NCBI GenBank assembly: GCA_006384855.1
Contig: VCJN01000638.1
Location: forward strand, 1-64,000
Source of the DNA: Tetraselmis striata
Taxonomy: Eukaryota; Chlorophyta; Chlorodendrophyceae; Chlorodendrales; Chlorodendraceae
DNA length: 64,000 nucleotides
Direction of reading: 5' to 3'
The notes beneath the pieces are model-generated. The model saw nothing but the letters and a program-made list of their open reading frames with translations. It was not told the DNA's origin and did not search any database. Position 1 is the first letter of the stretch. Every line of letters begins with the position of its first letter. Shown here piece by piece: positions 39,648-50,844 of this stretch. Position numbers and translations under genes: made by a program.

Positions 39648-41030
39648 AACGGCCGTTGGACAGAAGCTGCAAGGGTTTCACTGTTGCATGTCATGTCGTC
39701 CCAGTGCGGGAAAACAAACCATATACCGGTAGCATAGTCGAGTGTGGGGACGGGGTGCTCGAGGATCTAGCGGGGCCGTTGGCCTCTGCGCTATAGTTGC
39801 TCCCCTCCAAGCGCTCTTCCGTTGCTCGTGCCGGCTGCTCGGCCGCTGGGGCTGAGCCGCCGTCTGCGATGCGCTCGGCGGCCGACCCCTAAGCTATCCC
39901 GCATTACTCGGACTTCCCCTTGCACTCCATGCAGAAAGCCCAATAGACCCTGAGCCACCGCATCCACACGGCCCGCTTTGCAAAGCTAGCTGGCTTGCCG
40001 CGCGTCTGTCTGATGCAAGCGGCCCTGACAGTAACCACTTCCGGAGTCGCCTCTTTCGCGTTGCGACAGCGTTCTTGGTGACTGATCCTCCAAGTAGTGA
40101 GGGTCGCCTTGATGACGTCCGTGAGCGTTCCTCCGATTACTACGATTCCATGTTCCGCGTTGCCGCTTGCCGCCCATTCGGCCTTCCGGCGGCTCCTGTC
40201 CTCTCCCTCGGCGAGCCATGCCCTCGTGCTTTTTGCTCCTCCTCGGTACAAGGCATGTTGGCCCGTTTTGAGGTTTGCTGGCGTGGAGTTTACTCCTTCG
40301 GCTTGGGCGGTCGCGTACGCTGATCACGTGACACGTTGCTATGGGGGCGACTCCAATCACGCCGCACACGAGTGGGCGGCACATGGCCTTTCTGACGTTT
40401 GCCACGACGGTAAGCAAGCCCGCCATGGGCGTGGGTGTCCAAATCCTCACGGACCCGTCTGTGCTTGTTTTTCTTCCGAAGGGCAGCAACTACGGCCGGC
40501 CGGCTGATGTTGGATGGGCTTTTTGGGTATGGTGCTGGTATCCGCGGGGACACGGTTGATGTCGATACCATGCACCATATTGCCCCTATCCTCGGCGTGT
40601 GAAGCTCGGATCCAACGACTGCATTGATGCGGGCCGCATAGCGCTACATAATCCGAAAGTATATATGACGAGGATGTCCGAAACGCCGCCGGCATGCTAT
40701 CGCTTTGTTCCTTTCGCCGTCTCCGAGTTCGGCTCGCTGGCCCCGCACGCTGAGGCCTTCTTGGTGGAGCTCGGCAGCTCGCGAAAGCTAGCCACACGCA
40801 CACTGGCCAGAAAATTGGCCGGCTCTTGTCTGCGTGGCGCCGCCGTTTCTCCTTGCTCATCAACATGGCGCATGCATGCGGACAACGTTCTTGGCGGGGT
40901 CGCGGCGGCGAGCGCGGCACGTGATGGTGGTCCTGCGCTTGCGTCGCGTCGCTCGTCAGCCTGACTGTGTTGCTATGACCCGCCGGGTCATCGGCTGCAA
41001 GCGCACTCGCCGCGGTTGATGGATGGCCCA
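39648..41030 (+). mobile_element. LINE-like retrotransposon 3' fragment, copy A
   Basis: 39755-40640 matches 56345-57200 closely in the same direction, and 39648-39683 matches 55329-55372. Plus-strand frames near 40350-40600 encode RPADV and VDVDTM-type motifs. About 40690-40900 encodes RFVPFAVSEFGSLAPHAEAF, the order seen at the C-terminal end of many LINE-type reverse transcriptase ORFs. The reading frame changes along the copy, so it is a decayed fragment without a visible RT core. Confidence 0.45.
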
Positions 41031-41039
41031 CCCGTGGGC

Positions 41040-41734
41040 GGTGGTCCCATTATTTTCCTGTTTCCCTTCCGGGTTTTTGCCTCGTCGTTCCTTGGCTTTC
41101 AATGTTTCCCTGAACCCTTTTGGTTCCGTTGCGACTTGGTGACTTCCCGGCTCTCATGGCTCTTCCTTGGTTCTTGGCTCCCTGGCCTGCTTGACCCTTG
41201 GTTTCATGCTTATTATGTCTCTCTTTTGCGGGCAACCTTATTTCACAATTGCGTTTAGTTCTGCGTTTAGTGCGTATATGTTGATGCACTGATATGAAAT
41301 GCACTGATGCATATGTCAAGGCACTGATGCATGACGTTTCAGTATCCTGGCAGCTTTCATCCGTAGCTGGCCCGGCGCGGGGCAGCGGCGCAGATCCGCG
41401 CGCGCCGCGCAGTGCCGAGTCTACGCCGCGCCGCCCTTTAGTCGCTATATTCATCCAGCAGGAATCCTTCCCTCATCAGGCCCTCACCCGCTCACGCACC
41501 CGAATATTAAGGCGCCGAGGCGCAGCAATAGAGCAGACACCCTCCCTCCGTATCAGATACCCTCCCGCATACCAGATACTCGCCAGCACTGCCAGGCCAC
41601 ACAGTAGTCCCCTAACGCGCACTATCTACCCTCGGGACCAGGGTCAGGGCGCCCGATCGCGCGGCACCGCACTGCGTCGGGAGGTGGGTAGGGTACGGTA
41701 GTAGGAGGGCGGCAGCGAGCGGGCGGCGGCCGCC
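41040..41734. other. Upstream region of the uL14 gene
   Basis: 41040-41260 is T-rich low-complexity sequence. A small repeated GCACTGAT motif occurs near 41285-41335. The promoter and 5' UTR of uL14 presumably lie in 41340-41734. No other gene seen. Confidence 0.4.
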
Positions 41735-42255
41735 ATGCTTCCCTTCGGCGCTGAGCTCCTGGTCACGGACAACAGCGGAGCAAAGATTGTGCAGAACATC
41801 ACGGGTGGCAAGATGCGGCGCGGCGCGCAGGTAGGCGACGTGGTCACCACAGCTGTGAAGAAGTCGGCGTCTGGTTCGGGTGGCGTATCCGCGGGCACGG
41901 TCCAGCGCGCGCTGGTGGTGGGCACCAAGAAGGCCATCTCCCGCGCGGACGGGAGCCACGTCAAGTTCGATCGCAACACCGCGGTGCTGGTCAACCAGAA
42001 GGGCGACCCTATTGGCACCCGCGTGCTCAGTATGGTGACGTATGAGCTTAGAAAGAAGGTGCGGTGGGAGGCAGCCCCCCCCCCCCCCCCCCTTCCCCCG
42101 GGGGGGGCCTCTGTGTGCAGCCATCCCAGGTTGGACGCCACAGCCTCTCTTGCTACCCTCGACCTCCACAAGCATGCCGACATGTGTTTGCCGCATCTCG
42201 TCCGTTCTAACAGGGTTTTGCCAGGATCATGAGCATGGCGACACGTGTCATTTGA
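41735..42255 (+). CDS. Ribosomal protein uL14, bacterial type, probably mitochondrial
   Basis: Large-subunit ribosomal protein that sits at the subunit interface and binds 23S-type rRNA. Two exons, 41735-42058 and 42214-42255, give 121 residues, the usual bacterial length (about 122). Family blocks: LLVTDNSGAKIVQ at the N-terminus, GDVV..AVKK, GTVQRALVVGTKK, then DGS.VKFDRNTAVLVN and DPIGTRVLSMVTYELRKK. The second exon supplies GFARIMSMATRVI, matching the bacterial KFMKIISLAPEVL end. Plastid rpl14 is normally plastome-encoded in green algae, so a nuclear copy with no long extension is most likely mitochondrial (inference). The 155-bp intron starts GTGCGG and contains a long C run. The gene is tail to tail with the TGT gene. 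Confidence 0.9.
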
Positions 42256-42380
42256 GCGGCGGCGGGAATAGCGCGCATGCGGGCGGGGCAGCTTGCAGCG
42301 ACGCGAGCCAGCTGAGTAGCAGCTGAGCGGGCAGCGGCGCCGCAGCTCCAGAATGCCGCATCTGAGCTTTCTCTTAAAAT

Positions 42381-42393
42381 TGTAAGAGTTACA
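42381..42393. terminator. Face-to-face poly(A) signals of uL14 and TGT
   Basis: The 13-base sequence TGTAAGAGTTACA holds TGTAA on the plus strand (42381-42385, 126 nt after the uL14 stop) and TGTAA on the minus strand (42393-42389, about 145 nt after the TGT stop). The two convergent transcripts should overlap slightly. Confidence 0.6.
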
Positions 42394-42537
42394 GTGGCAG
42401 CTGCGGGCACGCTGCTTTGCCAGGTAGGAGGATGTCCAGCTAAGGGCCCTGCATGCCATGACTTCAGAGGCGCCCATTGGCAGGGTTGCTGGCTCGTGGC
42501 CCCGGCCTCATATGCCCATCGCACCTTGCCCACCGGC

Positions 42538-44874
42538 TCACATGCTGATGCCAGCCATGTCCAAGCTCAGCCGCACCCACTCTGGGTGGTCGCCCTTGGG
42601 GTACTGCATCCGCACGTACTCTCGCACAAACTCTGGGAACCGCTGCTCCGTGATCGCCTGGCGGATGCGCTTGGTTAGGCGCTGCATGTAGGCAACGTTG
42701 TGGATCGTGAGCAGGATGGCGGCGGACGTGAGGCTCTTGCCCGCCACGGTGTGCAGGTACGCCCTGCGGCGCCACGATCGCGCCACCACATCAGCGCAGG
42801 TATTGCAGGAGCAGCGGTTGCCGACGAGCTGCGCAGGCAGGCAGGCGATGACACCCCCACCACGCTGCGTGCTACCCGGTGGCTGACTGTTGCCCATACC
42901 TGGAGTAATTGGCACAGCACTGACAGCTGCAGTCGCAGTCTACCGGTCTGTGGTGGTGGGGTATGGCAGATGCCGAGGATACATCAGAGTCAGCCAAAGG
43001 AGGATTCAACCGCATGCACGCTTGCCATGCCAACATCCGCCCGCCAGCCCCGCTCATCAACGCCCTATGTAGCAAGCGGGGCGACTCGCACGGCAGCAGC
43101 ACCGTACCGCATGTCATGCTTGTACTCGGAGTTCTTCACCTTCATGGTGCCGGTGTCCACGAGCGCCACCCCAAAGCGCGCCGTGCGCGTGGGGTACACG
43201 CTGTCGTACATGTCGGCGCCCAGCGCGGAGCACAGCACCACGTCCAGCGGGTAGCCAATGCCCATCACGTAGCGCGGCTTGCCCGGTGGCAGAGCGGGCG
43301 CACACTGGTTGACCACCTTGATGAACTCCAGCTTCTCCTCCCCACCTGAAGAATAGACAGGAGAGGGGGTGGCGGGGATGATGGACGCCCAGCCCGGGAG
43401 ATTGCCTTCCCAAGCAAGCTTGCAGCGGAAAATGGATTGCAAGGAGCAGCCGTACTTACCTGCAAGCCCCCCAATGGCGTATCCAGGCAGGTTGCGCTCG
43501 ATAAGATCCTTCAGGCTGACTTCTCTGAGCCCCTCGTCAAGCCCGCCTGCGGGTGGATGGAAGCAGAAATACATGCACAAGGGGCATTCACGTGGCTCAG
43601 GTTTCGACTTGATCAGGCGAGGGGAAGCATAAGCTTCTGCGCGAGAGAGAGTGTCCGCTGCTCATCCGTCTCTACATGGGAGGTCACCTTGTACAATACC
43701 AAACAGACTTTGCTCCGTTGGGCGCTTGTGGGCCTTGATGCAGCGGTCGATCCAGCGCGTCGTCCTGTGTGTGGCCTCCTTAAACCTGTGGACGGAGGGG
43801 AGAAGTCCGTGGCTTGCTTGGATCCAAGAGAGGAAGTCTTGAAAACTCAGCCGTACCAAAGCACCTCAAATGCACAAAACACGATTAATTACCTTTCATA
43901 GGTGGGATTTGTGGAAGGGACCACGTCGTCAAGCGCCATGATAATGTCTGCACCTGCGGAATTCAATGAATGAGGTTGGTTGGCATAAGGCACTTGGCCT
44001 CAGGGGAAGGGTTTGCCTCACCATGACATGCGCTGCAGCTAAGGCTCGCCCAGAAATTACCAAGGCGGTTCTGAATGCCCATGGAGTGCTCTGGCGTCAG
44101 CAGCATGCGCTTCCCATCCACAGGTGACTGGAACGCCACGCCTTCCTCGGTAATGTCTGCCAAGTGGAGGAGGGAGACCATCTGCACGAGAGCGCAGACA
44201 AAGCATGAGCCAGTTCAAACTTCGACCCCAGGTCGGCTCTGACACCATCCGCAGTAGCTGGCTGGACTAACTCTGACAGACCTGGAAGCCGCCGGAATCT
44301 GTGAGCATGCCGCGCGGCCAGTTGATGAATTTGTGCAAGCCGCCCATCTCGTCCACGAGGTCCGCCCCGGGACGAAGTTCCAGATGATATGTGTTCCCCA
44401 AGATGACATGGCAGTCCAGATCCTCTAGCTGCTGGCTCGTTATGCCTTTCACGGATCCTGAAAACACAAGCGCCACCTTGACGTCAGTATGTATGCCTAG
44501 GAGAGATTGAACTGGTAATTATTCTCCACCATCCACCAGCGCCATGCAGCACATGCTGCGGGTTGGCATTACGCACCCTGCGTGCCAACAGGCATGAACA
44601 TCGGCGTATCCGCTGTGAAATGCGGAAGCGTCATCTTGGCCACCCGCGCTCTGCCCTGCGTTGCCAGGACCTAGCGATGGCCAAGCGCTTGTAAGCAGCG
44701 CGCGTTGCACAGAGCAGCTGAGCAAGGACGAAGTTGCTGCCCCCTTTTTTCCCGCCCCCGGGAAAGGCGGAAAGCTGCCCTTTTCGCACACGCTGCCGCC
44801 TGTCCGTGGCAGCTCGGCGACCGTACCTTGAACTGCAGCGCCGGGGAAGACGATGAAGGGAGTTCATCAGCCAT
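42538..44874 (-). CDS. QTRT1: Queuine tRNA-ribosyltransferase catalytic subunit (TGT)
   Basis: Exchanges guanine-34 for queuine in tRNA-Asp, Asn, His and Tyr. Exons: 44874-44827, 44655-44577, 44457-44282, 44181-44061, 43953-43893, 43785-43688, 43546-43460, 43345-43108 and a last exon from about 42871 to 42538, roughly 413 residues (human QTRT1 403). Motifs: [10 protein letters not shown], then [20 protein letters not shown] with the catalytic-region Asp, and [14 protein letters not shown] with the nucleophile region. [39 protein letters not shown] and [11 protein letters not shown] follow, then a zinc site CSCNTC with the later His in TIHNVAY. The junction between exons 8 and 9 is uncertain. 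The acceptor used here adds about 19 residues before CSCNTC, and other acceptors fail on phase. No targeting peptide is obvious. Head to head with fibrillarin. Confidence 0.9.
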
Positions 44875-45530
44875 ACTGTATTTTACGCTCTGCCAGATTC
44901 CAGCCCCTCGGGTTCCAGGCGATATGTTGCGCGGGTACGGGTGGGCGAGCGTCAGCCGAAAGCGGCGCTGCAGCGTCGCTACTCAACTCCGACAGCACAG
45001 AGTTGTCCCCCGAGGACGCTGTCCCCTCGCGCAGTTGCCCCTCGACCGTGGACAACGCACGCGCCACCTGCTACTTTTGATCTTAATTTCTAATTGTAAC
45101 TTTATTTAGACGCGAGTTCGAACAGCTCCCCAGCGAGTTGTGCGTGTCGGACGTGGACATCCGGCTGCGCCATCACCGGCGCCACATCAGGCCTCGGCGC
45201 CGCCAGCCAGCTCCCGTGAGGCTTGCGGCTCCCGGCGGTCGATATCGACCCCGTGGTTGTTTAGGGGTAGCGGGCTCAAGCCCTGGCCTGGGTGAACCCT
45301 AGATTGCAATAACATACCAACCAGAAGCAAGGAAGTCATACAGTACTTTACGTGCAGTATTTCCATCCGCCGCCCCTCGCGTGCGCGAGTGCGGGCGCGT
45401 GTTGCTGCTGTCATCATCCTCGTGTCGGCGCGCCGCATCATCACCAGGTTCCGCCGCTGCTTGGAGCCTCACAAAGTCTTCCGCCGCCACAGCAGTGCCG
45501 GCCCAGCCGATTATTTCCTCCACAGGCACT
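44875..45530. promoter_or_regulatory. Shared upstream region of TGT and fibrillarin
   Basis: A 656-bp region between the divergent start codons. No TATA-like box stands out. Short ORFs on both strands lack domains. Both promoters and 5' UTRs should lie here. Confidence 0.4.
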
Positions 45531-47380
45531 ATGGCGTTTGGTGACAGGGGTGGTGGTCGCGGCGGTCGCGGGGGCGGTCGCGGGCCACCCCGCGGTGGTG
45601 GTGAGTACCGCCTATCGTCTCAGTATGCCCCGAAAACCCCTTGCGACTATTTCCGCCCAAACTACATTCCGGCGGCCGCGCCGCCGCCGCGCCGCCCCGG
45701 GCGACACAACGCGACGTGTCGATACCGCCTCGCCGTGTCAGGCTCGCAACTGCACGAGGGCAGACATCAAGGCACCATATGCGATACTTGCTGTGAATTT
45801 GGTTTCACCGGTCGCGTTGGGCCGGGACTCCAGGGGGAAGGGGGGCGCTCGGCCGTGGCGGCGGCGCCGACGTTGATGGTGTGCTTTTCTACGGCGGCGT
45901 CGGCACATATTTTGGGGCCGCGCTGATAGCTGCACGCGTGGCCGCCGATAGCTCGCCGCGTCGCATGCTCACCTGCGCCATTATCGTTCCCACAGGTCGT
46001 GGCTTTGGAGGCGGCAGGGGCCGTGGAGGTGGCCGTGACGGCGGTCGTGGCGGCGGCCGTGGACGAGGCGGCGGCGGCCGCGGAGGAGGCCGTGGCCGCG
46101 GTGGGGTGGCCAAGAGGGGAGGAATGAGGGGAGGCGCCCGGGTGCGCCCCCGCCTTCTGCCCCTGCTGCCCAGTGCCAGGCATCGCCCCGATTTCCTTCA
46201 ATCGCCGCCCCCTACTGGCCACAATAGCTTGACCTAGTTCACCCCAGTCTTGGTTTTGGCTTTGCTCTCCCCTTCTGAGTTCTGCACTTGCCTGGGCTGT
46301 ATAGGTCACCGTTGAGGCGCATCGCCACGAGGGCATCTTCATCGCTCGCGGGAAGGAGGACGCGCTCGTGACCAAGAACATCGTGCCCGGAGAGAGCGTG
46401 TACGGCGAGAAGAGGATAGCAGTGGAGGTGCGCAGCAGCTGCTGCCCGCCCTCCGATCTAAACCTAGCCACTCCGCTGGCAACCGGAATCAGGGTTTGAC
46501 ATGCTCCTGACTGTGTGCTCTGCCTGCAGGCTGAGGGCGGCGACAAAACCGAGTACCGCGTCTGGAACCCCTTCAGGTCCAAGCTGGCAGCTGCTGTGCT
46601 GGGCGGCGTGGACAACATCCACATCAAGCCTGGCTCCAAGCTGCTCTACCTCGGAGGCGCCTCAGGTGCGCACACCTCACAGCCGGAACACCTCAGCGGC
46701 TCATCGGGCCGCGTTGCCAATCCCCATCCCCCACACCGAATGTCTTCCATCTGACCCCCCCCCCTTTCTTACCCTCTCGGGGAATATACACAGGAACCAC
46801 CGTCTCCCACTGCTCAGACCTGGTCGGCCCGGAGGGCGCCGTTTACGCTGTCGAGTTTTCTCACAGGAGCGGTAAGCCATCGCCCTGCCCAACCTCCACT
46901 TCCAAAGGATGGCGCTTCCTGGCAGACACTGCTGTCACATCACCATAAGCCGTGCTCCCCATTGAATCCAGCATGTCATCTGAATTGTCATGCTCCCCCT
47001 CGGCAGGCCGCGACCTTGTGAACATGGCCAAGAAGCGCCCAAATGTCATCCCCATCATCGAGGACGCCAGGCACCCGCAGAAGTACAGGATGCTTGTGCC
47101 CATGGTGGACGTGGTGTTTGCCGATGTGGCGCAGCCCGACCAGGCCCGTATCGTGGGCCTCAATGCTCAGTACTTTTTGAAAACCGGGGGCCACTTTGTC
47201 ATCTCCATCAAGGCCAGCTGCATTGATTCCACCGTGGCTGCGGAGGCCGTGTTTGCGCGTGAGGTCAAGAAGATGCAAGAGATGCAGATGAAGCCGCAGG
47301 AGCAGCTGACGCTGGAGCCCTATGAGCGCGACCACGCTGTGGTGGTCGGCACGTACCGGGCTGCCAAGAAGAAGAAGTAA
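45531..47380 (+). CDS. FBL: Fibrillarin, rRNA 2'-O-methyltransferase
   Basis: Box C/D snoRNP methyltransferase of the nucleolus. Six exons with matching phases: 45531-45600, 45996-46141, 46305-46427, 46530-46665, 46794-46871 and 47007-47380, giving 308 residues, a normal length. The N-terminal 70 residues or so are a Gly/Arg-rich GAR domain split by the first intron. The methyltransferase domain starts [20 protein letters not shown] and includes NP(F)[15 protein letters not shown] and the SAM-binding [16 protein letters not shown] strand. It continues with [43 protein letters not shown] and [14 protein letters not shown]. The C-terminus ends with a Lys tail. Every catalytic-core block is present. 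The intron before exon 5 has a C run near its acceptor. Confidence 0.95.
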
Positions 47381-47568
47381 AGTGTGCCTCAAGACGCGGC
47401 ATCGGCACCCCGCACCACCTTCTAGAGGGAACTTCTGCATAGGAAATCAGGCAAAGGGGCATGTTGGTTGTCAAGATTGCTCGACGCATGCTCTTCGGGG
47501 GCGAGAAAACGGCCGCCATGGACCTGGTCCTGGTCCAGGCGGTGAAATCAGGCCGCCCTTTCTCGCCC

Positions 47569-47579
47569 TGTAATTGTAA
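47569..47579 (+). terminator. Fibrillarin poly(A) signals
   Basis: Two TGTAA pentamers (47569-47573 and 47575-47579), about 190 nt after the fibrillarin stop. Confidence 0.55.
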
Positions 47580-47661
47580 AATACATCTTCGTTCACGTTG
47601 CTGCTGCCGTTTGCCACACAGCAGCCACCGCCTCCATCCTGAATCTGAACAACCCCTTGGA

Positions 47662-47666
47662 TTACA
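47662..47666 (-). terminator. Thioesterase poly(A) signal
   Basis: TGTAA on the minus strand, 130 nt after the thioesterase stop and only about 85 bp from the fibrillarin signals that face it. Confidence 0.5.
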
Positions 47667-47795
47667 TTGCGGCTGCCTCCCCAGCATGAACCATTCCGCA
47701 GCGGTAAAAAAGAACACTCCAACGCTGGACACATCTGGCTATCGACACCTGGAATCGCCACATGGCTCACTCTTCCCCGACACCAGCCTCAGTTA

Positions 47796-50175
47796 TCAGA
47801 CAACATCAAGCCTCTTCTCAATCTCCTTCAGCCAAACATCTTTGGGCGCCTTCTCAAGAGGCCATAGGTGGTTTCCTGTTGCAACAACGCGCAAAGTTTC
47901 AGTTGCCTCGTGGCTTTCAGTGAATGTAACGACATACGAGAGATGTTCAATGGACATGCGGCACCTTCAATCTTGAGGCAAGTAAACGCGGCGGATGTGA
48001 ACTTGGACCATCTTTCCACCATGTCCTGGTTCACACGGCGGTCTCTGGATCCCCAAAAAGCAACGATTGGAAAGTCGAATCGGGGAGCCTCCTGCAACGA
48101 TCCATGATTCAAATATATCAAGTCAGCATGGCATACAACTAGTGTTTAGCGACATGCTGATAGTGAATGAGCTCTCCCCATTGCTGTACAGCGGCACTCG
48201 CCTCATGGCTGAACTCGTACTGATCAAACAGCGTGAAGTCAGCTCGTAGGATGGGCTGGTACATGGGCCACATGCCCTCTGAGAATATGACGCTGTTGAT
48301 GTCCCACTCACGGCACTCATCCTGCCGGCCGAGAGGACAGTCCCGGTGAATTTAGCAGGCAATGCCTCAAACATGACAAGTTGCGGCACCATGCATGGCT
48401 GGAGCGAAGCAGGTACCTTGAAGTCGTGTTCCTGGAGCTTGTGCTGCTGCTGCCATGGCCTGTCGTTGAACGGGATATCCGGACCAGGAAACCCCGACAG
48501 AAAGGCTTTCATCGGCATCGGGACACCTGCAGAGGCCAATTTCCATCACCAGGGACGACGAATCAGCTGGGTAAAGCAACCTGAATGTTTGCATCACTCT
48601 TCAAAGCAGGAAGCAAATGGTGTGGCTCACCTTCCGCGCGAGCGTGCATCAAGAACTCAAAGGCATTCCAGGTCCCGACGCTGTGAGCCACCACCTGCTC
48701 GCATGCGCATGAAGGCCTTCTCAAACGAATGCGGCGGCGTCACGGGCTGCACTCGCAGGAATGATTGTGGTGATGGCGCGCACCATGTATGGGGTGTCAA
48801 GCAGGTGGGCTGCAACGACAGGCAGAAGCCGCTGGGCGAGATCTTTAGATGACTTTACAAATGGCTCCTTGAGGCGCATCGCCCGTCCAGGCGGTTGGAC
48901 AGCCAACATCAGCCAGTTGTTTGCACGGCACCATTCCTGCCCAGAGATGCCATCAACATGTGGGTTCAATAGCTGCAGAAGGCGATGCTTCTGCAGAGCC
49001 ATACTGGCAGAATGCGAGAGAGGAGGAAGCTAGCCAGGGGGGGGGGGGTGTCACTTCTGCTAGCTTCACTGTGCAACTCTAAGGCACATGACACGCAAAT
49101 TCAAAATATGTTGCCGATGTCGAGAGCGTGCATGGCTGGTCGTGCGTACCAGCAAGGCGCTTGGGGCTCGCCTGGGGCCTGTCCCTTCATTTGTGTACAT
49201 GCTCTCCTCATTGCCAGCGTTTGGGAAGCACAGCATGACGCCCCTGCGCCAGAGGTAATTGTGCGAGCAGGACAGTACTACGTGTCAATGATGGCACTCG
49301 CATACCAACAGCAGATGAGCGCACAGAATGGCGAGATATGGGTGCCGAAACAACGTGCGGCAGTGACAGATATGGGGTCATGACAGTGAGTCGTGACTTA
49401 CTTCGGGTTGGTTGTTGATGTCCTGCTTATTTTCACTCCCGGAAACCACTTGGTAAACTCGGCAGCCGGAGGCTCGGGAAACTTCCTCCTCACCTAAAGG
49501 AGGGCACACATGACAAGTCCACACGCAACAAATGATACGAGAACCGGTCTGCTTGCAATGCCGTTTTGAGCGCGTAGGGCTGCTACCAAGTTGGGACAGC
49601 TTTCACGTCTTGCCTCAAATGAAGCGCGGTGGAGTGGTTGTCGTGCATGCGATTCGGACATGTATTCATTCACTTCGAGTGGGTAAGAGAAACGCACCTC
49701 GGAGAGGTCGTGCTTCACAGTTGGAATCTTCGTTCCGCCAGAGCTGAAGTACGCTTTGATCTCGTCGACCGACCTGCAGGGGCGGCAACATAATGACACC
49801 TTTGAGTCCCCCTCCCAGAGCGTATTGAGAGTGAGGTCGTGAGATAAAACTGCTGATCGGGATTTTTACCAGCATTCTGCGGCATCATCAGGCGGCTCTG
49901 GCACGCCATCAGCCTCGTCAGCAAGTATCTGCTACGGCATAACACATCGCACGTTGGCGGCACAGAGCGTCAGCAGTCGCCGTCACTCCGTGCGCAACAC
50001 ACACAGCGATAACGGCGCATTGAGGCGTGGGCATTGTTGTCATCAGTCGCAATGGGATCTGGTATCCACGCATGCTTCACGCCATAGCCGGCAAAGCTAG
50101 AGACGCGCGTCGTCGCATGCATGCCCCGAGGCGCACCTCCAGAAGGTTGATGCGATAAATCAGCGAGTCGTCCAT
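47796..50175 (-). CDS. Type II (TesA/GrsT-like) thioesterase, alpha/beta hydrolase
   Basis: Hydrolyses acyl thioesters; in bacteria this family removes misloaded acyl groups from PKS/NRPS/FAS carriers. Eleven exons fit in phase: 50175-50137, 49928-49870, 49773-49698, 49493-49402, 49243-49150, 48936-48784, 48694-48631, 48526-48417, 48321-48190, 48091-47965, 47875-47796; about 341 residues, longer than bacterial members (about 240-260). The extra length is an N-terminal acidic region (residues 1-90) of unknown role. The hydrolase domain has MLCFPNAGNEESMY (oxyanion strand), VQPPGRAMRL, VVAHSVGTWNAFEF with the nucleophile Ser, a lid PFNDRPW, PIVAFWGSRD with the acid Asp, and GNHLW with the catalytic His. 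The triad therefore looks complete. No PKS or NRPS gene is nearby, so its acyl-carrier partner is unknown. Confidence 0.85.
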
Positions 50176-50240
50176 TATTCGGCTATGCGTGAATATCTAG
50201 TTGACTTTGCCGTCCTGTTATAACGTCCGCCGTGTCCGAC

Positions 50241-50528
50241 TCAATCTATCAAGAGATAGAATGCGTGGCTTCTAAGTGATCTATGCGGTGGGGCTGTTGT
50301 TCCCTCCTCAATCCAATCTTGCACGATGATAGCTTTCCTCGGCCGTGCCTGTAAGTAGTTCTCGGCGGCTTTTGACTTGCAGGTGGAATAGGAAGCGTCG
50401 CGATGAGCGCAGTGAGTTCGGCGGCTGTTGAGCGCTCTATCGAAGCGCGCGCGCTGTTCCGCGCGCTCAACGAGTCGCTCCAGGTACCGTAGCGACCTCA
50501 CTCCGTACAGTCGTGCAACGGACGACAT
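50241..50528 (-). CDS. Small ORF of unknown function
   Basis: 95 codons starting MSSVARLYGVRSLRYLERLV, with a basic helical N-terminal half. On the opposite strand an equally plausible first exon starts at 50403 (MSAVSSAAVERSIEARALF) and ends at a GTACCG donor (about 50483). Both cannot easily be real, and neither has a recognisable domain. Confidence 0.2.
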   Translation of the reverse strand: MSSVARLYGVRSLRYLERLVERAEQRARFDRALNSRRTHCAHRDASYSTCKSKAAENYLQARPRKAIIVQDWIEEGTTAPPHRSLRSHAFYLLID

Positions 50529-50844
50529 ATTTCGTTGTCCTATTGGTACCTTGGTACTGCCGCAAATATAAAATTGTCCTATTTTTATAGGACAAAAAAA
50601 TAGGACAATTTTTTCCTAAAATACTTTGATACTTCGGTATTTTGGTACTTCCGAAAATAAAATAATCACCGGTTTACTCAAACGAGCAGTACCCGTACGC
50701 AAGTGCCCTCTGCCCAGTGTAACTACCCGCGGGGCTTTTGATCGTGCTGGGGATGGGGGCGGGGATCGTGCACGGGTGGCGCCTTGGTAGCCTTGGCCCC
50801 GCCCGTGCTGCCACTGCCGCGGAGGAGCAATTTATTAATGTCAG
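50529..50844. other. AT-rich intergenic stretch
   Basis: Contains the inverted repeat at 50571-50611 and short GGTACTT-type direct repeats (50543-50660). No gene. Confidence 0.4.
50571..50611. repeat. AT-rich inverted repeat
   Basis: AAATTGTCCTA and TAGGACAATTT form a perfect 11-bp stem around a 19-base loop. The loop itself holds another TAGGACA copy, so alternative hairpins are possible. Confidence 0.8.

Noticed and set aside
45381-45530. Upstream in-frame extension of fibrillarin
   Set aside because: Fibrillarins start directly at the Gly/Arg-rich domain; the start at 45531 gives the usual length.
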